Below are positions 36,750 through 49,995 of a stretch of 64,000 bases of DNA, one piece after another. The notes under the pieces are model-generated. The model ran no database searches, had not been told where the DNA came from, and saw only the letters and a program-made list of their open reading frames with translations. The position numbers and the translations under genes were made by a program. The stretch lies in NCBI RefSeq assembly GCF_902686445.1, contig NC_062220.1:107990643-108054642 (forward strand). Reading direction: 5' to 3'. Position 1 is the first letter of the stretch; every line of letters starts with the position of its first letter. This DNA comes from Sciurus carolinensis. Taxonomy: Eukaryota; Chordata; Mammalia; Rodentia; Sciuridae.

Positions 36750-37825
36750 CACTGTGCCCCAAATAGTACACATTAGCAATATTTATATTAAAACACTATT
36801 CAAACTCAGATGCCATCAGTCAACATTCATGCCATTTTTATGGTGAACAATATCTTGGGTTTGGGAGAGGCTGGGTTTTTCCTCAGACTCTCAAAAAATC
36901 CTTGACAACGGTTCTATCCAGAACCCATGAGCTCAGAAGAGAAAGAGTACGTTTCCTATTATAATTTAAATCCTACATTTTAGCCTTTCAAATCCATGCA
37001 GAAATAGAAAACTTCCCAAGTGTTGAAACCACACCCCTTCCCACAACCCCTACCCTGGCTCTCCCCATCCCAAGGAGTGAGAACCAACCCCATCATCCTT
37101 CTCAGGCAAGCTTTCAGACACCAGAGGCCACTTCTGTGTCCTAGGATTCATGTTTGTTTGTTGGTTTGTTTGTTTCTACAAGTTGATCCCTCTCCAAATG
37201 ACCTGGGCTCATCCCTACATTTCCTGTGTCTCCTCCCTATATCGTCTCCACTTTATCCAATTTCTCTTTACAGATTGGCATCTGGATGCTAGGTAGGGTC
37301 TGTCTGAGACAGATGAAAACCTAGTGTCAGTGCTCCTAGTATCTGCTCCAGAGAGTCTGACATCCTGGGTCACGTCAGCTCAGGAGACAAGCACACAATG
37401 GTCTGTGGAAGACTCAAATGTTTCTCACCACATCACTGGTACAGCATGCTTTCCCAGCCTTAATGCATGCACTTCTTGTCCAGAACCAAGAACAAGATGC
37501 TCCATTTATTATAATCCTCCTTATCAGATTCAGTGGTTCCAAATATTTTTGGTCCTTTATAGCTTCAGTTTCCTCATCTGTAAAGGCAGCATGGTAATTT
37601 CCTATCCTCCCAGAGCTTCTCAGGGCTTCTATTGAGCTACCTAAGTACAGGGTTTAGAATGAAGCCCTCACCTATTTGACTTTTGCTGTACAACTACTGT
37701 GGAGGTTATTAGTTTATACAGGTGGTGATAAAACTCTTGTCACACCAAGAGTCCCTCCTCTGTCCAACACCTCCCAGCAGATCTCCATTCCTTCCCCAAC
37801 AGCCCTCTCGCAACAACTCCTGACT

Positions 37826-38026
37826 GGGAATTCAACCTTGGGGCTCACACATGCTCGGCAAGTGCTCTATTTCTAAGCTACATCCGTAACCTCTAAAAAG
37901 TTATTATTATTTTGTTTTGGGTCAGGGTCTTGCTAAGTGGCCCGTGCTGGCTCTGATATTGCAATCCTCCTACCTCAACCTCCCAAGTAGGTGGGATTAC
38001 AGGTTGTGCTCCATGATACCCAGCTC
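37826..38026 (-). mobile_element. B1-ID fusion SINE
   Basis: GCTCGGCAAGTGCTCTATTT, GGGTCAGGGTCTTGCTAAGT, CCTCAACCTCCCAAGTAGGT, GGGATTACAGG: reverse complement of a B1-ID SINE, moderately diverged. Confidence 0.8.
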
Positions 38027-38333
38027 AGGATGGTTTTGTGTCTTACTCTTCTGAAAGCCTCCCTCTCATCTAAGGATGCTCCCTGCACCTGTTCTAGTGA
38101 GTAAGCCCCTGCTGTCTCTCTGACAGAGTGCTTGAAACTCGAGTTCCTTAGCATCTTCCCAATGGGACAAATATCTCAGCAGAACAAAATTAAACTTCCA
38201 CTAAAAGTAAACTTGAAAAAAGAGATTTTCACACACTGTGTAAGTGATCACCACTGTGCTCCCCTTTCAATAAAATAGAAGACCACATCCACAAGAGTAT
38301 AGAAGAGTACCCTCATTCGAAAGAGCTGAAGAA

Positions 38334-38524
38334 ACCGGACACAGTGGTACATGCCTGTAATACCAGCAGCAGGAAGATCACGAGTTCAAAGCCAACCTCA
38401 GCAAAAGCAAGGCACTAAGCAACTGAGACCCTGTCTCTAAATAAGATATAAGATAGGGCTGGGGATGTAGCTCAGTGGTTGATTGTCCCTGACTTCAATC
38501 CCTGAACCAAAAAAAAAAAAAAGG
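38334..38524 (+). mobile_element. B1-ID fusion SINE
   Basis: GGACACAGTGGTACATGCCT, GATCACGAGTTCAAAGCCAA, GAGACCCTGTCTCTAAATAA, GGGCTGGGGATGTAGCTCAG, then an A run. Confidence 0.9.
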
Positions 38525-39549
38525 CTGAATATTTTATAAATCCTAATTAGTATTTCAGATAAAACTAAATCTGAAATGCCTATATGCCAATTAATTTCAA
38601 AAATCACATATCAAAAGTTTAGGGGGGAAAGACTGTGACAACAAAGAATTTGGTGGGACCAAAAGAATTGTAAAGAAGGTTTGCTTTTAGATAAACCAGT
38701 AAAAATCACTTGTTTAAATGGGAGATTTGATATGTGTGAGAGCTATATTTCTCACCTCTTTAAGGTAAAATCCCATTCATTTGATTACGTACCAGACAAT
38801 TTTGTAAAGCAAAGCATACTGGAAATGTTGAAATTTTTTCCATCATGCATACTGTACAAAAGTCAGGTAAGGCCCCTTGGTCCTATGATTGATTAATCAA
38901 TTTTTTGCTCTAAAATTTTTTAGAAGAACAAGTTTCTGTGTTTTATACCACTTCCAGTCATCATTATTTCTTTAAAATCATGTCTGTAGGGCAATATCAC
39001 TCATTTTAATTTTTGGGTTCTATTTCTTCTACATAAAATCAAAGTGATGTGGCACTGTTATTAAGAATTTCCAGGGAAATTCTTAGGACACAGGGCTACT
39101 TTTATTTCAGAGCACAGATTACTCTTATTTCCTCTTAGTAAATGCTTTCAAGCATTTAGACATGGATTGCTTAAACTTAATGTCAGACCAAGAATGATGA
39201 TGAATCCAAGATTTAAAATGCAGAAGCAATCTAATTAAATGTATGCACTGAGATTTCCTTAGATTTGTTTTCTCTTCTGCTACATCAACCATATTTCAGA
39301 CTGTCTCTCTTTGCCTTCTCTTTTCTCATGCCAATATGTTGCAACATGTTCTAGATGAAAGTTTACAGCCAGGGTAAGATTTAGCGAGAACTCTATCAAT
39401 AGTTCAGAAATGGAAGCAGCAGTGAGCTGAGAGACTAGGTGTGCCCTTCAGCTGTCTTATCCCTCCCTGCCAGCTTTCTTTCAGGTGGGGCTGTCATCTC
39501 TGCAGAACAGTAGGTGCCTGTAACTGGTGTCTGGTGAAAGGGAACTTAC

Positions 39550-39617
39550 CACATGGCGGAGCAGTCAAAATTCACCAAAAGCCACTTGTGGGGATTAAAA
39601 TTAAATGAATCTGCAAA
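39550..39617 (-). CDS. DDC: DDC exon 10 (residues 293-314, PLP lysine)
   Basis: 68 nt: 22 codons plus two bases of W315. Acceptor CCTTGACAG|TTTGCAG, donor GCCATGTG|GTAAGT. It encodes FADSFNFNPHKWLLVNFDCS-AM. The NPHKW signature of PLP decarboxylases is intact: K303 forms the Schiff base with pyridoxal phosphate and N300 helps position the cofactor. Phase 0 at its start agrees with exon 9, and the split tryptophan codon is completed by exon 11. No frame damage. Confidence 0.97.
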
Positions 39618-39842
39618 CTGTCAAGGAATAAAAACAATAAAAAGTGAGCTAGTTATAGAAGTTTCAGTATAAAACAAGACTTCAGACATAATATTTAAAA
39701 GTTTATGTTTCCAAATGACAAAAAAGTAAAGTTAAAATATACTACAGGGAATCAAAATAAATAAAGAAGAGTTAATATTCCCAAATGAAAAGCACTTTCA
39801 GATTTTACATAGCCTCAAGTCACATCAAATTTATCCATATTG

Positions 39843-39937
39843 TGGGCTGGAGTTGTAGCTCGGTGGTAGAGTGCTTGCTGAGCAAAGGTGAGGCACTGGG
39901 TTCAATCCTCAGCACCTCATAAAAATAAATAAATAAA
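39843..39937 (+). mobile_element. ID SINE
   Basis: GGGCTGGAGTTGTAGCTCGG, TGGTAGAGTGCTTGCTGAGC, GGGTTCAATCCTCAGCACC, then a (AAAT)n-type tail. Confidence 0.9.
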
Positions 39938-41451
39938 AGCATTGTGTCCATCTACAACTAAAAATATGTTTGTAAAAATTTATCCATATTGTATTTCAAG
40001 GTACTAGGATATTTGGAATATTTAATTCACAAATACTATGTCCAGAAATTGTACAGACTGTGCTCATGAAATACTTTATGTTCATAGTTCTTTCAACTTC
40101 ATGATCTAGCAGAGAAAAGTTAGATTATATGTATCATTATATGTATGATTATATGTATCATCGTGAACCACGGGAAAGTAAAAATTTCATAACTAATTTA
40201 TGGTAATTTAGAAACTCATTTTTTCATGTAATTGATTAGTTCTTTTGCCAACACTCTATAAGTTTACCACTCTTCCCCTTTACCTAAGTATTTTTCTCTT
40301 TATTCTTAAAAACAATATCCAAGTTTACTGTATTCCTAAAGGTTACAGGTTCCATGGCTGGAAGATCATACACAACAGCTGTAAACTCCAGCTTCACCCA
40401 CCGTATTTGCAAGGAGATAAGATGTTTCACCTACCTAGAGTGACTGAGAAGTGCATCCTCACTGACCTACCACACATGATACTTTCTTAGATTTTTCAAA
40501 ATGCATGCTCTGGTTTATTATCTGATTGATAAATTGGAACTAAATTCATCAGAAAAGCAGGGGATTTGGGCACCTCTAAAGTCATATTGAAGCAGAAATA
40601 GAGGCTGGTGCCATTGTACAGTCAGTCTGGCCCAGTCTTCTAAAGGGAAGAATTTTCAGTCTGTCCAAGCCTTTGTGACCCTTCCCTATTTGGTTCCAGG
40701 GATGAGCACTGAAGAGGCCAGGTCAGCATCAGCATCAGAGAGACATTTGGTCAGCAGATGGCAACCTTCCACATGGACCTACTCTGGAGGTACCGATTCA
40801 TTTCCTTCCAGGTTTCAAAAAAAAGTAATTTTGAGAAAGAGACAGGAAATTACAGCAAGTTTCATTTGTTGATAAAAGGAAACAAAAGGTTAAAGAGGAG
40901 CTTTGTTTGCTAGGAATTTTATTAGTTCCCTCCTCTGGGGCTTATCTGTTTAAACTTCTTTCATTACCCAACAGTGATATTTTCCTCCTGCTGACAGAGA
41001 GAAAGGCTCTTATCTCCAAGGGTAGGGCCACCACAGGATATTGCAGCTCGCTTATCTGACCCACTGAGCAGCAAAGCCCTCAGCCAGGCGAGGAGAGAGT
41101 CCGGAACAATAATGGAGGAAAAATTGAAATGACTCCTTGTTGGACACGAAACACTGTCTGCTGTTGATAGGATCTGGCGGGAGTGCACATCTCGGAGGTG
41201 GTCTGACTGCTAGGCACCCTTCTATGAAAGGAAAAACCTCAAGTTGTCAGTCCATGGGGAAAAGAAAAGCAGCGATAGGAAAAGATCATGAAATCCCAAA
41301 CCTAACACCTGGAGTTAGATAGGAGTCTGTGGTCTAGGCCCTGCCCTGGAGAGAAGCACATAAATCCAAGAAGAACTTCCCTGAGGCTGTCCACGGACAG
41401 TCGTTGCAAGCAATGAATGTTATCTCCATAATTAAAGGTATTTGCATGGCA

Positions 41452-41765
41452 CAGGTTGAGTATCCCTTATCCAAAATGCTTGGGACCAGAAATGTTTTTA
41501 ATTTCTGATCTCTTTGCATTTCAGAATATTTGCATATGCATAATGAGATATTGTGGTGAAGGGACCCAAGTCTAAATATGAAATTCAAATATGTTTCAAG
41601 ATATACTTTAAACCATAGCCTGAAGGTAAGTTTTTTATGATATTTAAAAGTTTTATGTGTGAAGCAGTTTCACAGTGTGAAAATTTCCATTTGTGATGTC
41701 ATGTCGGAGATGAAAAAGCTTCAGATTTTGGAGTTTGGATTTTTGGATTAGGAATGCTCAATCCA
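41452..41765 (+). mobile_element. Tigger-like (TcMar) MITE
   Basis: CAGGTTGAGTATCCCTTATC start, TTGGGACCAGAAATGTTTTT, ATAGCCTGAAGGTAAG, GGATTAGGAATGCTCAATCC end. Same family as 3447-3770. Confidence 0.75.
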
Positions 41766-42239
41766 TATAGAAATTTATTCTTAATTTTCTAGCAGTAAGC
41801 ACCCACAAAAATAGCTATCAGCAATGAACTATAGAGGGAATGGTATTCACATCATATTATTAGAACATCTCAAGCTAACCCCCACCCCAGTACTTATGTA
41901 TGTTTCTGGAAGCTTCATTTATCCTCAGGGATCCCTCTAAGCCCTAGCATGTACGAAGCACTTGATAAGCAATTGGTGAATGAATGAATGTGATGGGATA
42001 TGAACAAGAATGACATTTTATTCATTAGTAATAAGGGGATTATTCTCTTCAAAGATGTAGCTTTTGTATTCTATACCTCAGACATTCACTTTTCTGGTTT
42101 TATAGCGCTATGAGAATTCAAAACAGTAATTAGAAAATTGATTGGTAAGCCTGACCCTGACATGCAAGCAGAGAGGGGTTTTCAGGGAAAGTTCTCCAAG
42201 CAATGGTGAAAATAATAAAAGCATCTAATGCATGCTCAG

Positions 42240-42410
42240 TACTTCCTGCTTAAGCCCTTTAAATATGATTGACTCACCTACTCCTTACAACAACCCCATA
42301 AAGGAGGCATCATTATGAAATCCATTTAACGAGACATAGAGGGGATACCTAACTTGCCCAAGGGTGCACAGCTAGTTCTAAGTGATTAAACTGTAACAGA
42401 GCCCCAGTCT
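42240..42410. repeat. MIR-like SINE
   Basis: CTCCTTACAACAACCCCATA, GGAGGCATCATTATGAAATC and ACTTGCCCAAGGGTGCACAG follow the MIR core in order. Confidence 0.65.
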
Positions 42411-42532
42411 CCCCAGTTTCCTGATAAATTGTTTTTTTTTGGTAACTGAAACTCCTCAAGCTGAGGATGGAAACTGCAAAACTGGCCCCAAAATCTTGGT
42501 GGGTAACATCAAGGGTTGAAAAACTGGAATTG

Positions 42533-42752
42533 GTCAGGCACTGTGGTACACGTCTACAATCCCAAAGACTCAGGACGCTGAGGCAGGAGGATTGCGAGTT
42601 CAAAGCCCACCTCAGTCACCAAACAAGGCCCTAATCAACTTAGCGAGAACCTGCCTCTAAATAAATTTTTTTTTAAAGGGATGGGGAACTGGGGATGTGG
42701 TTCAGTGGTTGAGCGCCCCTGGGTTCAATCCCTGGTATCAAAAAAAAAAAGG
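42533..42752 (+). mobile_element. B1-ID fusion SINE
   Basis: GGTCAGGCACTGTGGTACAC, GCTGAGGCAGGAGGATTGCG, GGGGATGTGGTTCAGTGGTT, CCCTGGGTTCAATCCCTGGT, then A11. One of the best preserved copies here. Confidence 0.93.
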
Positions 42753-43893
42753 GGTGGGGAAGAAAAGCCGAACTCCTAACTGGTAACATATTCTTTGGCT
42801 TGCACTACTCAACTAAATCTACATATACAAATTTCCTCTGTCTTTAGTCCACTGTATCCCATTCCTCTTACAAAGGCTGTTCGTGCCTTTGAGCCCTCCC
42901 AAAATGGAGATTTGAAACAGCAAAGGTCTCCTCTATCTTCCTCAGGGCCAGTTTTGAATAGATTCGTTTTCCTTCACTAACCTCTGCCCCCTCACCTTTG
43001 GCTGAGTTACAAGGAGCAGAACCTGCAATTCAAGTAACAAAACCAGGAATTCTAATGGAAAATCCTGCACCATTCATCCTGACACATACAGGGTGAGGTC
43101 TCAACAAGCCCTCCATCCATAAGCAGAAAGCAATTATTTCCTGGCCAATACTATGACACCTCTGATTCAGTATCTCCTTCCCTGGACACATTTCCAAAGA
43201 CAGTCTCTTAGAATCCTCCATTGCTTCCTGGGGAGAAAGGCTTTGTGCCTTATGAGCTGCCACAAGGACCAGTCTGAAATAACACATCAGCACACCCGTG
43301 GGTGTAAGTCTGTACCACTTCATGTACCAAAGGTCTCTGGAAAAGCAGAGAACTGATCAATAATTTTGATTGCTATTTCTCAAATGAAGTGGGTGTTTTA
43401 CTTGCTTTATGGGTCACATTTTATAATTTCCAGAAGGGTGAATGGGGCATTTAAAAGCGTTGGTAGCTTTGTTTGATATTGGTTAAAGTAACCATCATGC
43501 TCAGATATAGGAGTAGAATGTGAATAACAAATTGAGCCAGCTTGTAGATGATTTACAGGTTAGTACTTTAAATTATCTTGTGAATAAAATGCATTAAAAT
43601 TTTTCCCCTAAATATTTTACCATAATTTTGTAAGTTAAATGCAACCTATTATGCATAACTCTGCCCAGGATATTATAGACTGAAAAATAGGTGTCAGAAT
43701 CTGGAGGACCTCAAAAAGACAGGCTGTATGACTTGTAGGACTGGAGAAAATTCTCAGTCCCTGGCCTGAGGAAGCATAATTCCCAATAATCAGTGGAATT
43801 GTTTATAAAAATGGCTTGCTGAAACAAACCACAACAGTGAGAAATTGAGTGTCAGGTTTTTATAAGGGTTAAACACATAGTGCTTTAAAAGAC

Positions 43894-43990
43894 CTTGGTC
43901 TGGGAGGTATAGCTCAGTGGTAGAGTGCATGTGCATGTATAAGCCCTGGGTTTGATCACCAGCACCACACACATGCAAAACAAAACAAGA
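43894..43990 (+). mobile_element. ID SINE
   Basis: GGGAGGTATAGCTCAGTGGT, AGAGTGCATGTGCATGTATA, GGGTTTGATCACCAGCACC, then an AC/AAAC-rich tail, ending about 35 nt from DDC exon 9. Confidence 0.85.
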
Positions 43991-44026
43991 AAACACACCT
44001 TATTACACAGCAAAAATCTCACCCAC

Positions 44027-44121
44027 CTCCACTCCGTTCAGAAGATGCCGGAACTCAGGGCAGATGAAGGCGCTGCCTGCGTAAGCAGCATCAATGTGCA
44101 GCCACATGTCCTCCTTCTTGC
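44027..44121 (-). CDS. DDC: DDC exon 9 (residues 262-292)
   Basis: 95 nt: two bases completing C261 and 31 codons. Acceptor CTGACTTCAG|GCAAG, donor GTGGAG|GTGGGT. It encodes [18 protein letters not shown] then [14 protein letters not shown]271 in the HIDAAYAG motif is the aspartate that holds the pyridine nitrogen of PLP, as in all fold-type I enzymes. The donor is GTGGGT rather than GTAAGT but fits consensus at other sites. Confidence 0.97.
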
Positions 44122-44784
44122 CTGAAGTCAGAAGCAATTGTTGAGTTCTTACATGGTCACCCTGTCTACATCTAGTCAGACAGCTGACCTTGTCCTTCCC
44201 AGCATCCTTCTTATATATACAGCTCATCTATAGTATTTGTGGAACCAATGAATGGATCTCCAAAAGGCCCCTCCCTGTCCTAGGAGATACTGAAGCTGAG
44301 GGCAGAGGTGTGTGCTGTTGGTCCTGGACATGCACCAGCTGCTTAGTGAGTGATTGGAAAGTCGGGGAGAGAAAATCAGTTGCCTAACCCTCACTGCTCA
44401 GTACAGTGCTAAGGAGTCAGCAAGCACCACCTCCTCCTCCCTTGTTCACCCTTTCACTCTTTTCCAGGCACACCACGCTTTACAGTCCTCCCTCATCTCA
44501 CCCACCCAGAATTTCCTCCCCTATCCTCTCTGCCAACCTATTTATTCTCAAGTTCTCACAACATCCTCTGGGGAAAGGTCTGGCACATAATCCACCCAGA
44601 CCTTTCTGGGCCCCACTCCATCCCCACCATGAAGTTGATCATCTTACATTATCTTTAATCATGAATTGGATTTCTGTTTTCCAATCATACCAGAAGAGCC
44701 TGTAAGTAGGGGCCATCCTTTTTGAGGGGGATGAAAGAGCCTTGTGCATAGGCATGTTCCCCAAATTTGACCATATCTGGGTTC

Positions 44785-44925
44785 ATCTCCTGCTTCAACT
44801 TCTCAGCAGCTATGTGACCTTGTCTACTTCCTCCAAGGATCATTCTCCTCACAGGCAAAATGGAGATCAAAGTTAGGTAATATTCACAGCATGCCTATGA
44901 CAACACTCAGCACAAGGTTGGTGAG
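44785..44925 (+). repeat. MIR-like SINE
   Basis: CAACTTCTCAGCAGCTATGT, GACCTTGTCTACTTCCTCC and TCCTCACAGGCAAAATGGAG follow the MIR layout. Confidence 0.6.
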
Positions 44926-45554
44926 AAATAAATGTGCTTTTCATGATTAGTCTTTCCTTTAGCCCAGGTACTAGTTAATCACCAGGTAAGTGAGAATTGC
45001 AGAGAGGGTGGAAGGAAGCTGGGCCCTGTACAGACGAGGTTGCCAGGTGTCAGAATCAGCACCGAGTTAGTACTGATCAGTGGATTCATCCTTCACTTTT
45101 CCATATAAAATGCTCATTTACCAGTGCACTTTGAGGAGAGATGAGTCACTCTGAGCTCTGCTGATAAAAGATACAAAAGACATTTTAAATCTTTGACTCA
45201 GTTTGATCTTCAGGATGAAAACCCTCAGGTGGATCAAGATCAAATGTGTTTTAAGGATAGACGTCAGGGCACCAGAGCCAAAGATCATGGCACAGGGGAG
45301 GCCTGAGTGACCTGAAGGAAGGCTTATGGGCCGAGATGTCTGGGTTTTATCACCTCTCCAACAATCAGTCCCTCCTGGTGCGCACATGACCCCAAGCAGA
45401 TGAGGCAGAAGACAAAGCCGTAGCATAATGTGGGGCTTCGTCCTGAAGTATCATTCAGGGGATGATGACAGGAGGACAGCTACACCTCAGATGTGTGTGG
45501 GGTCAATAGAAACTTCACATTCCTTTGTAAGATAGGGCACAGAATTTCAAAGCA

Positions 45555-45896
45555 CACTATGGTCTGAATGCTTGTGTTCACCCCAAACCATTCGTTGAAA
45601 TCCTAACCCCAGAGGTGATGGTATTAGGAGTGGAGCCCTTGGGAGGTGGTTAGCTCATCAGAGTGGAGCTCTCAAAATGGGATTAACACCCTCATAAAAG
45701 ACACCCCAGAGAGCCCCTCATACCCGCTACCATATAAAGACAAACAGGTGGCAGGAAATGGGCCTTCACCAGACACTGAATCTGCCAGAGCCTTGATCTT
45801 GTACTTCCAGCCACCAGGAATGTGAGTAACAAGTTCCTGTTGTTTCTATGCCACCTGGTCTGTGGCATTTTGTTAAAGCAGTCCAGATGGAATAGA
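45555..45896 (+). mobile_element. MaLR (MST/THE-like) solo LTR
   Basis: CTATGGTCTGAATGCTTGTG start, CCTTGGGAGGTGGTTAGCTC, CTCATAAAAGACACCCCAGA, CTGCCAGAGCCTTGATCTTG and GTCCAGATGGAATAGAG end. Confidence 0.8.
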
Positions 45897-46740
45897 GGTG
45901 ATTTTGTGCTTCACATGGGAGCTGCTTGGACCACACACAGACTTTTTAGTAATGGGATTCCCTTTACTCTTGAGACTTTTTGGTAGAATTTGATAGATGT
46001 CCATGTTTGTGGTCAGTTCAGGACTATTAAATGAAGGCAGGAGGCAGAGCAAGACCCCGAGACTGAATAGGAAGATGAGTCAGGAAACACACCAGTCACA
46101 GGATGGAAGGAAAGGGGCAGGATTCAAAGGGGTCAATGGGTTTCTCTTTCTTCCTCACTTCTCTCTTCCTCCTCCCATAGCCACCATCCATGAGGCAGTG
46201 GTGGGCAACACAGTGAAACAGAGTGAAGAGAAAGGAAGGCACTCAGTCCCACAACCCCTCAGTTCACAGCACCTCCTCCAGAATGTCCAGAGGAAAGATC
46301 AGGTCCTGAATCCCAGATGGGACCAAGAAGGATGTCAGCACCCAAGCCACTCCAGAGTGAATCAGACACCTGGGGAGGGGACAGTGGGTAGGAAAAGACT
46401 GAGGGAACTGATGAGAGAAGGGAAGGGAGGCACCAGATAAAAGATGTACAATAAAGATGCAACTTTACCACCAAAATATCTAGCCTTTGCCCTTGGCTCC
46501 TTGGAGATGGGCCCCTGGAATGTCCTGCTTCATACAAGCTTCTTTTTTTTTTGGCCTGGGCCTTTGACCTCAGACAATTTTAATATGATTTATGATGGGA
46601 ACACTGGACCTGCCATATCAGTTCTGACCTTTTGAAGAATTGATTACTAAAGGATATTAGTTGGACTTCCAGGAGGAATTGAAGACTAAAGGTCAGCCAT
46701 GCAGGCAGAGTGTGATCAAGGCCCTGTAAGAACTGACAAG

Positions 46741-46842
46741 AGACCTGGGAACATGGCTCGGTGTCAGAACTCATGCCTGGCATGAATGAGGCCCTGAGTT
46801 CAATCTCTAGCACCACAAAATACATTTAAAAAAAAAAAAAGG
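46741..46842 (+). mobile_element. ID SINE, diverged
   Basis: CCTGGGAACATGGCTCGGTG, GCCTGGCATGAATGAGGCCC, GAGTTCAATCTCTAGCACCA and an A tail. Confidence 0.75.
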
Positions 46843-48724
46843 TAAATCTAACACAAAAGAGTCTGGTAAATTTACATGCTGGGAAAGTCTCCCTTCTCCA
46901 TGCATATGGTCAGACATTGTGACTGGGAGAATCCATGCCCTCTCAAGAGGACCACCAGAAGCTCCATGTTTGCACTCTCTGCCCTGTGTGTCTCCTCCTT
47001 GGCTAATTTTAATTCCTGCCATAAACCATAACCTGGAGCATAGCTTTTACTGAGTACTGTGCGTCTTCTAGTACACGATCAAACCTGAAGGAGTTTGGGG
47101 GGAACGTTTGAACTTGAAATAGGTGTCACAGTGAGGAAAATCAGAGCAGGGGTGGTCTTCTGGACCACCCTTTAAGCTTGTATTGATCCAAAATTCCAAC
47201 AGAAGGGAACTCATAGACACCCCTGGACTCATAGACACCACATGGGCTTCTCTTGTGCCGAGGGAAATGAAGTCTGTTTGGTGCCACTCTGTGCTGTGCA
47301 TCTTGTACATGATTGGCTGATACACACACCTCCTTCCTGCCCTCCCACATATGTGTGCACATCTAGGAGTTGGTTGAACACAGGGTGGACCCGGAGGCTC
47401 CACTGCCAGAGCTAAGGGAGTTGTATCTGTCAGGCACACACCTAGCCCTGAAGCAAGGCCATCTGGGTGGAGAGGACAAGGCAACCTTTACAGCTTCCCA
47501 CTGCTGGCACCTATTATCTTACCAGACCAGTTGCCCCTCTAGCTGCATGCTCTCCTCCCAGCCATCCAGACCTCCAGGACAGAGTTTTGACAGGTTTCCC
47601 TACACTGTTCCCCTCCCTCATTCCCTGAGACCACCTTCCCTGTTCAGCCCTGTCAGGTCCTCAGCTTCCACCCTTACAGGCCTGGCTCCCAACTGCCATC
47701 AACTATCTTCTTATTGTATCTCATCCTCTTCTCACTAGAACCTTCCTGGGCAACTATCTGGGCCAAGTGGATTGACAGCAATGACTTTTTTGGAAAATCA
47801 TTTCCAAAGGGACTAAAAGGAAACTGTCTTTCCTAAAGCAGAAATTTGAAGACAATCATCTTCTGCTTTGTTTCTTTGTCAAATGATGGTGGCTGAAAAA
47901 CTTCCTTGAATTGTATTAATAGATTATTTTAATCATACTCTAAGACAACGTCAGCTCAGCATCTCAGAAAAGGCAGCTTGTTGTTGAAGAATGCTAACTC
48001 TTTGGGGATAGTCAAATAAGAAGTATTAGATGAAAGAAACTAGGTTAAAAAGGTGCTGACTGAATTGCTAAGGTAGTACCAACTCAGTGGTTAGTACCTT
48101 CATCCTCAAGTACAAAACCATGACAATGAATGAAAGGGTTTTGCCTTCACCAGTGGTCAGCTCCCCAAGCATAACCCAGAAGCAACCTCTAGGCTTCAAC
48201 CAAACACAAACATAAGTCAAGCTCTGGCCTCCAGACCCTGCAAAGCAGAGGGAGCTCCAGGACAGCAGGACAGCAGAGCTGCAATCACCCAGGTCATAGC
48301 AAATGGTAGATGGCACCCACTGGCTATCATCACCTGCTTCCACTGGCGGACAGCACTCTGCTCAGGGGGCAGCAGCCACAGAAGACCTTGGCCCTTTAAA
48401 TTCGATAGCCTGGGGAATTACATCAGCCACCTTCTGGCTGGGACATTCAGTTCTTAGCCTGACATCTGAGTCAGAGGACTTCGAGTTGCTTGGCTGAGGC
48501 AGTGAAGGTTTGCCACTAAGGAAGCCAACACTACGGCCGGAACTCTGTGTTGGCCAGTTAGTCCTTTCTTCTCCTTGCCTGGTTGTGTGTGGCTGCCTTC
48601 AGTCAGTTGTTCTTACAGAGAGATGTCTGCCATAGCTTATAACAGGTGGAGAAACTGGGTGAATGGGCAAGTGTGTACCCACCCCACTGCCTGGGGTATG
48701 TGACTAGAATTGCATTCCCTACAG

Positions 48725-48895
48725 CACCAGCAATACGGTCTACTTTTAACACATTGTCCCCGCATTAGCTTGTCTTCTGAACAATCCTGTAAGGGAAATA
48801 TTATTTCTCAATGACAAGTACTGCTTTTCCCTCCAATTTTGAGATAGGGAAAATGAAACTCAGAATTTAAGGCACATAGCTGTAACACGCAGGCC
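48725..48895. repeat. MIR-like SINE
   Basis: AACAATCCTGTAAGGGAAAT, TTTTGAGATAGGGAAAATGA and GGCACATAGCTGTAACACGC in MIR order. Confidence 0.5.
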
Positions 48896-49169
48896 TGGGC
48901 TGGATGGACCACAGATTCTCTGTGGCCAGGGCCATGGTCTCCCACCATCACACCAGAGTACCTGAAACACCAGTTTTCCCCAGTCACTGACCAGAGACAA
49001 TTACCCTGGTGAGGAAGATCCACTTCTGAGAACAGACCACAGGAGAATATTGGATTAGGAGAGATTACAAACATGCTTGGTGTATGTAGACTGAGAATTG
49101 TCCTACTGCCTAGCAAGTAGCATGATCCTTGGCACAAGCCATAGGCATGATGATCTAAGAGTCTGACTT

Positions 49170-49364
49170 TTTCTTTTTTGGTACCAAAATTGAACCTAGA
49201 GGTGCTTAACCACTGAGCCACCTCCCAAGCTCTTTTTATTTTTCACTTTGAGACAGGGTCTCACTGGGTTACTTAGGACCCTGCTAAGTTGATGAGGGTG
49301 ACTTTGAACTTGCAATCCTCCTGCCTCCACCTCCTGAGTGGTATGTGACACCATGCCTGGCTTG
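49170..49364 (-). mobile_element. B1-ID fusion SINE
   Basis: ACCACTGAGCCACCTCCCAA, TTTGAGACAGGGTCTCACTG, GACTTTGAACTTGCAATCCT, CACCATGCCTGGC: reverse complement of B1-ID. Confidence 0.88.
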
Positions 49365-49741
49365 AGAGCCTGACTTTGAGGCAGCTCTACCTGGAATGTT
49401 TACATCTGAGGGATAGAGAAAGGGAGAGTTTCATGGACCAGTAGTATTTCCTTGGTGCTCAAGGAGAGTTCTCCAATCCCTAGAAAGAGCTCCAAGACCT
49501 GTGGAGTTTCCAGAGTCTCACATTGAAGTTGAAACTTCACAAACAGTCATTTATGTTGTACCTTTGGAAACAGAATCATAGTCTCAATGAGAAAACCAAA
49601 GTGCTCTAAGGGAGGGAAGAGGTAAGTGTGAGTCAGCAAGTTGTGTGAATCACTGAGTATTCTTTGCAGAAATCCAGTTTCAACCTATTGATTTGCTAAA
49701 TTACTTTAAGCAATTTGCTTAAGTACATTCAGCACAGCCAT

Positions 49742-49995
49742 ATGTTGTTGAATGATGGGATATGCCCTGAGAAATAAGTCGGTCCTTAGGCAATTTTTTC
49801 ATTGTGAGAACATCATAGTGTTCTTACACAAATCTAGATGGTCCAGGCTGCTGCACACTGAGGCCATGTTGTATCTACCATCCTATATGTGGTCTGACCT
49901 TATGTAGTGCATGGATGAAATGTTTAAAAAGGGGACTAAAAAAGACAAGCCAAAAAACTCAATTTAAATATGGGCAGTTCTCATGTTGTATATAT
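49742..49995 (+). mobile_element. Possible old DNA transposon
   Basis: GTTGAATGATGGGATATGCC, CTGAGAAATAAGTCGGTCCT, TAGGCAATTTTTTCATTGTG and AACATCATAGTGTTCTTACA resemble a common mammalian MITE with CpG-decayed TCGTTA motifs. Family not certain. Confidence 0.45.

Larger units (their letters stand above)
39618..44026 (-). other. DDC intron 9
   Basis: 4.4 kb. Holds two ID SINEs, a B1-ID SINE, a Tigger-like MITE and a MIR. Around 40121-40162 is a small imperfect tandem of ATATGTATGATT. Nothing recognised in 40170-41450. Confidence 0.85.

Noticed and set aside
45997..46440. 147-codon plus-strand frame in DDC intron 8, the longest of its kind
   Set aside because: Purine-rich low-conservation composition, no domain, no polyadenylation or promoter context of its own.
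47068..47484. 138-codon minus-strand frame in DDC intron 8
   Set aside because: No family resemblance and another minus frame overlaps it; treated as chance.
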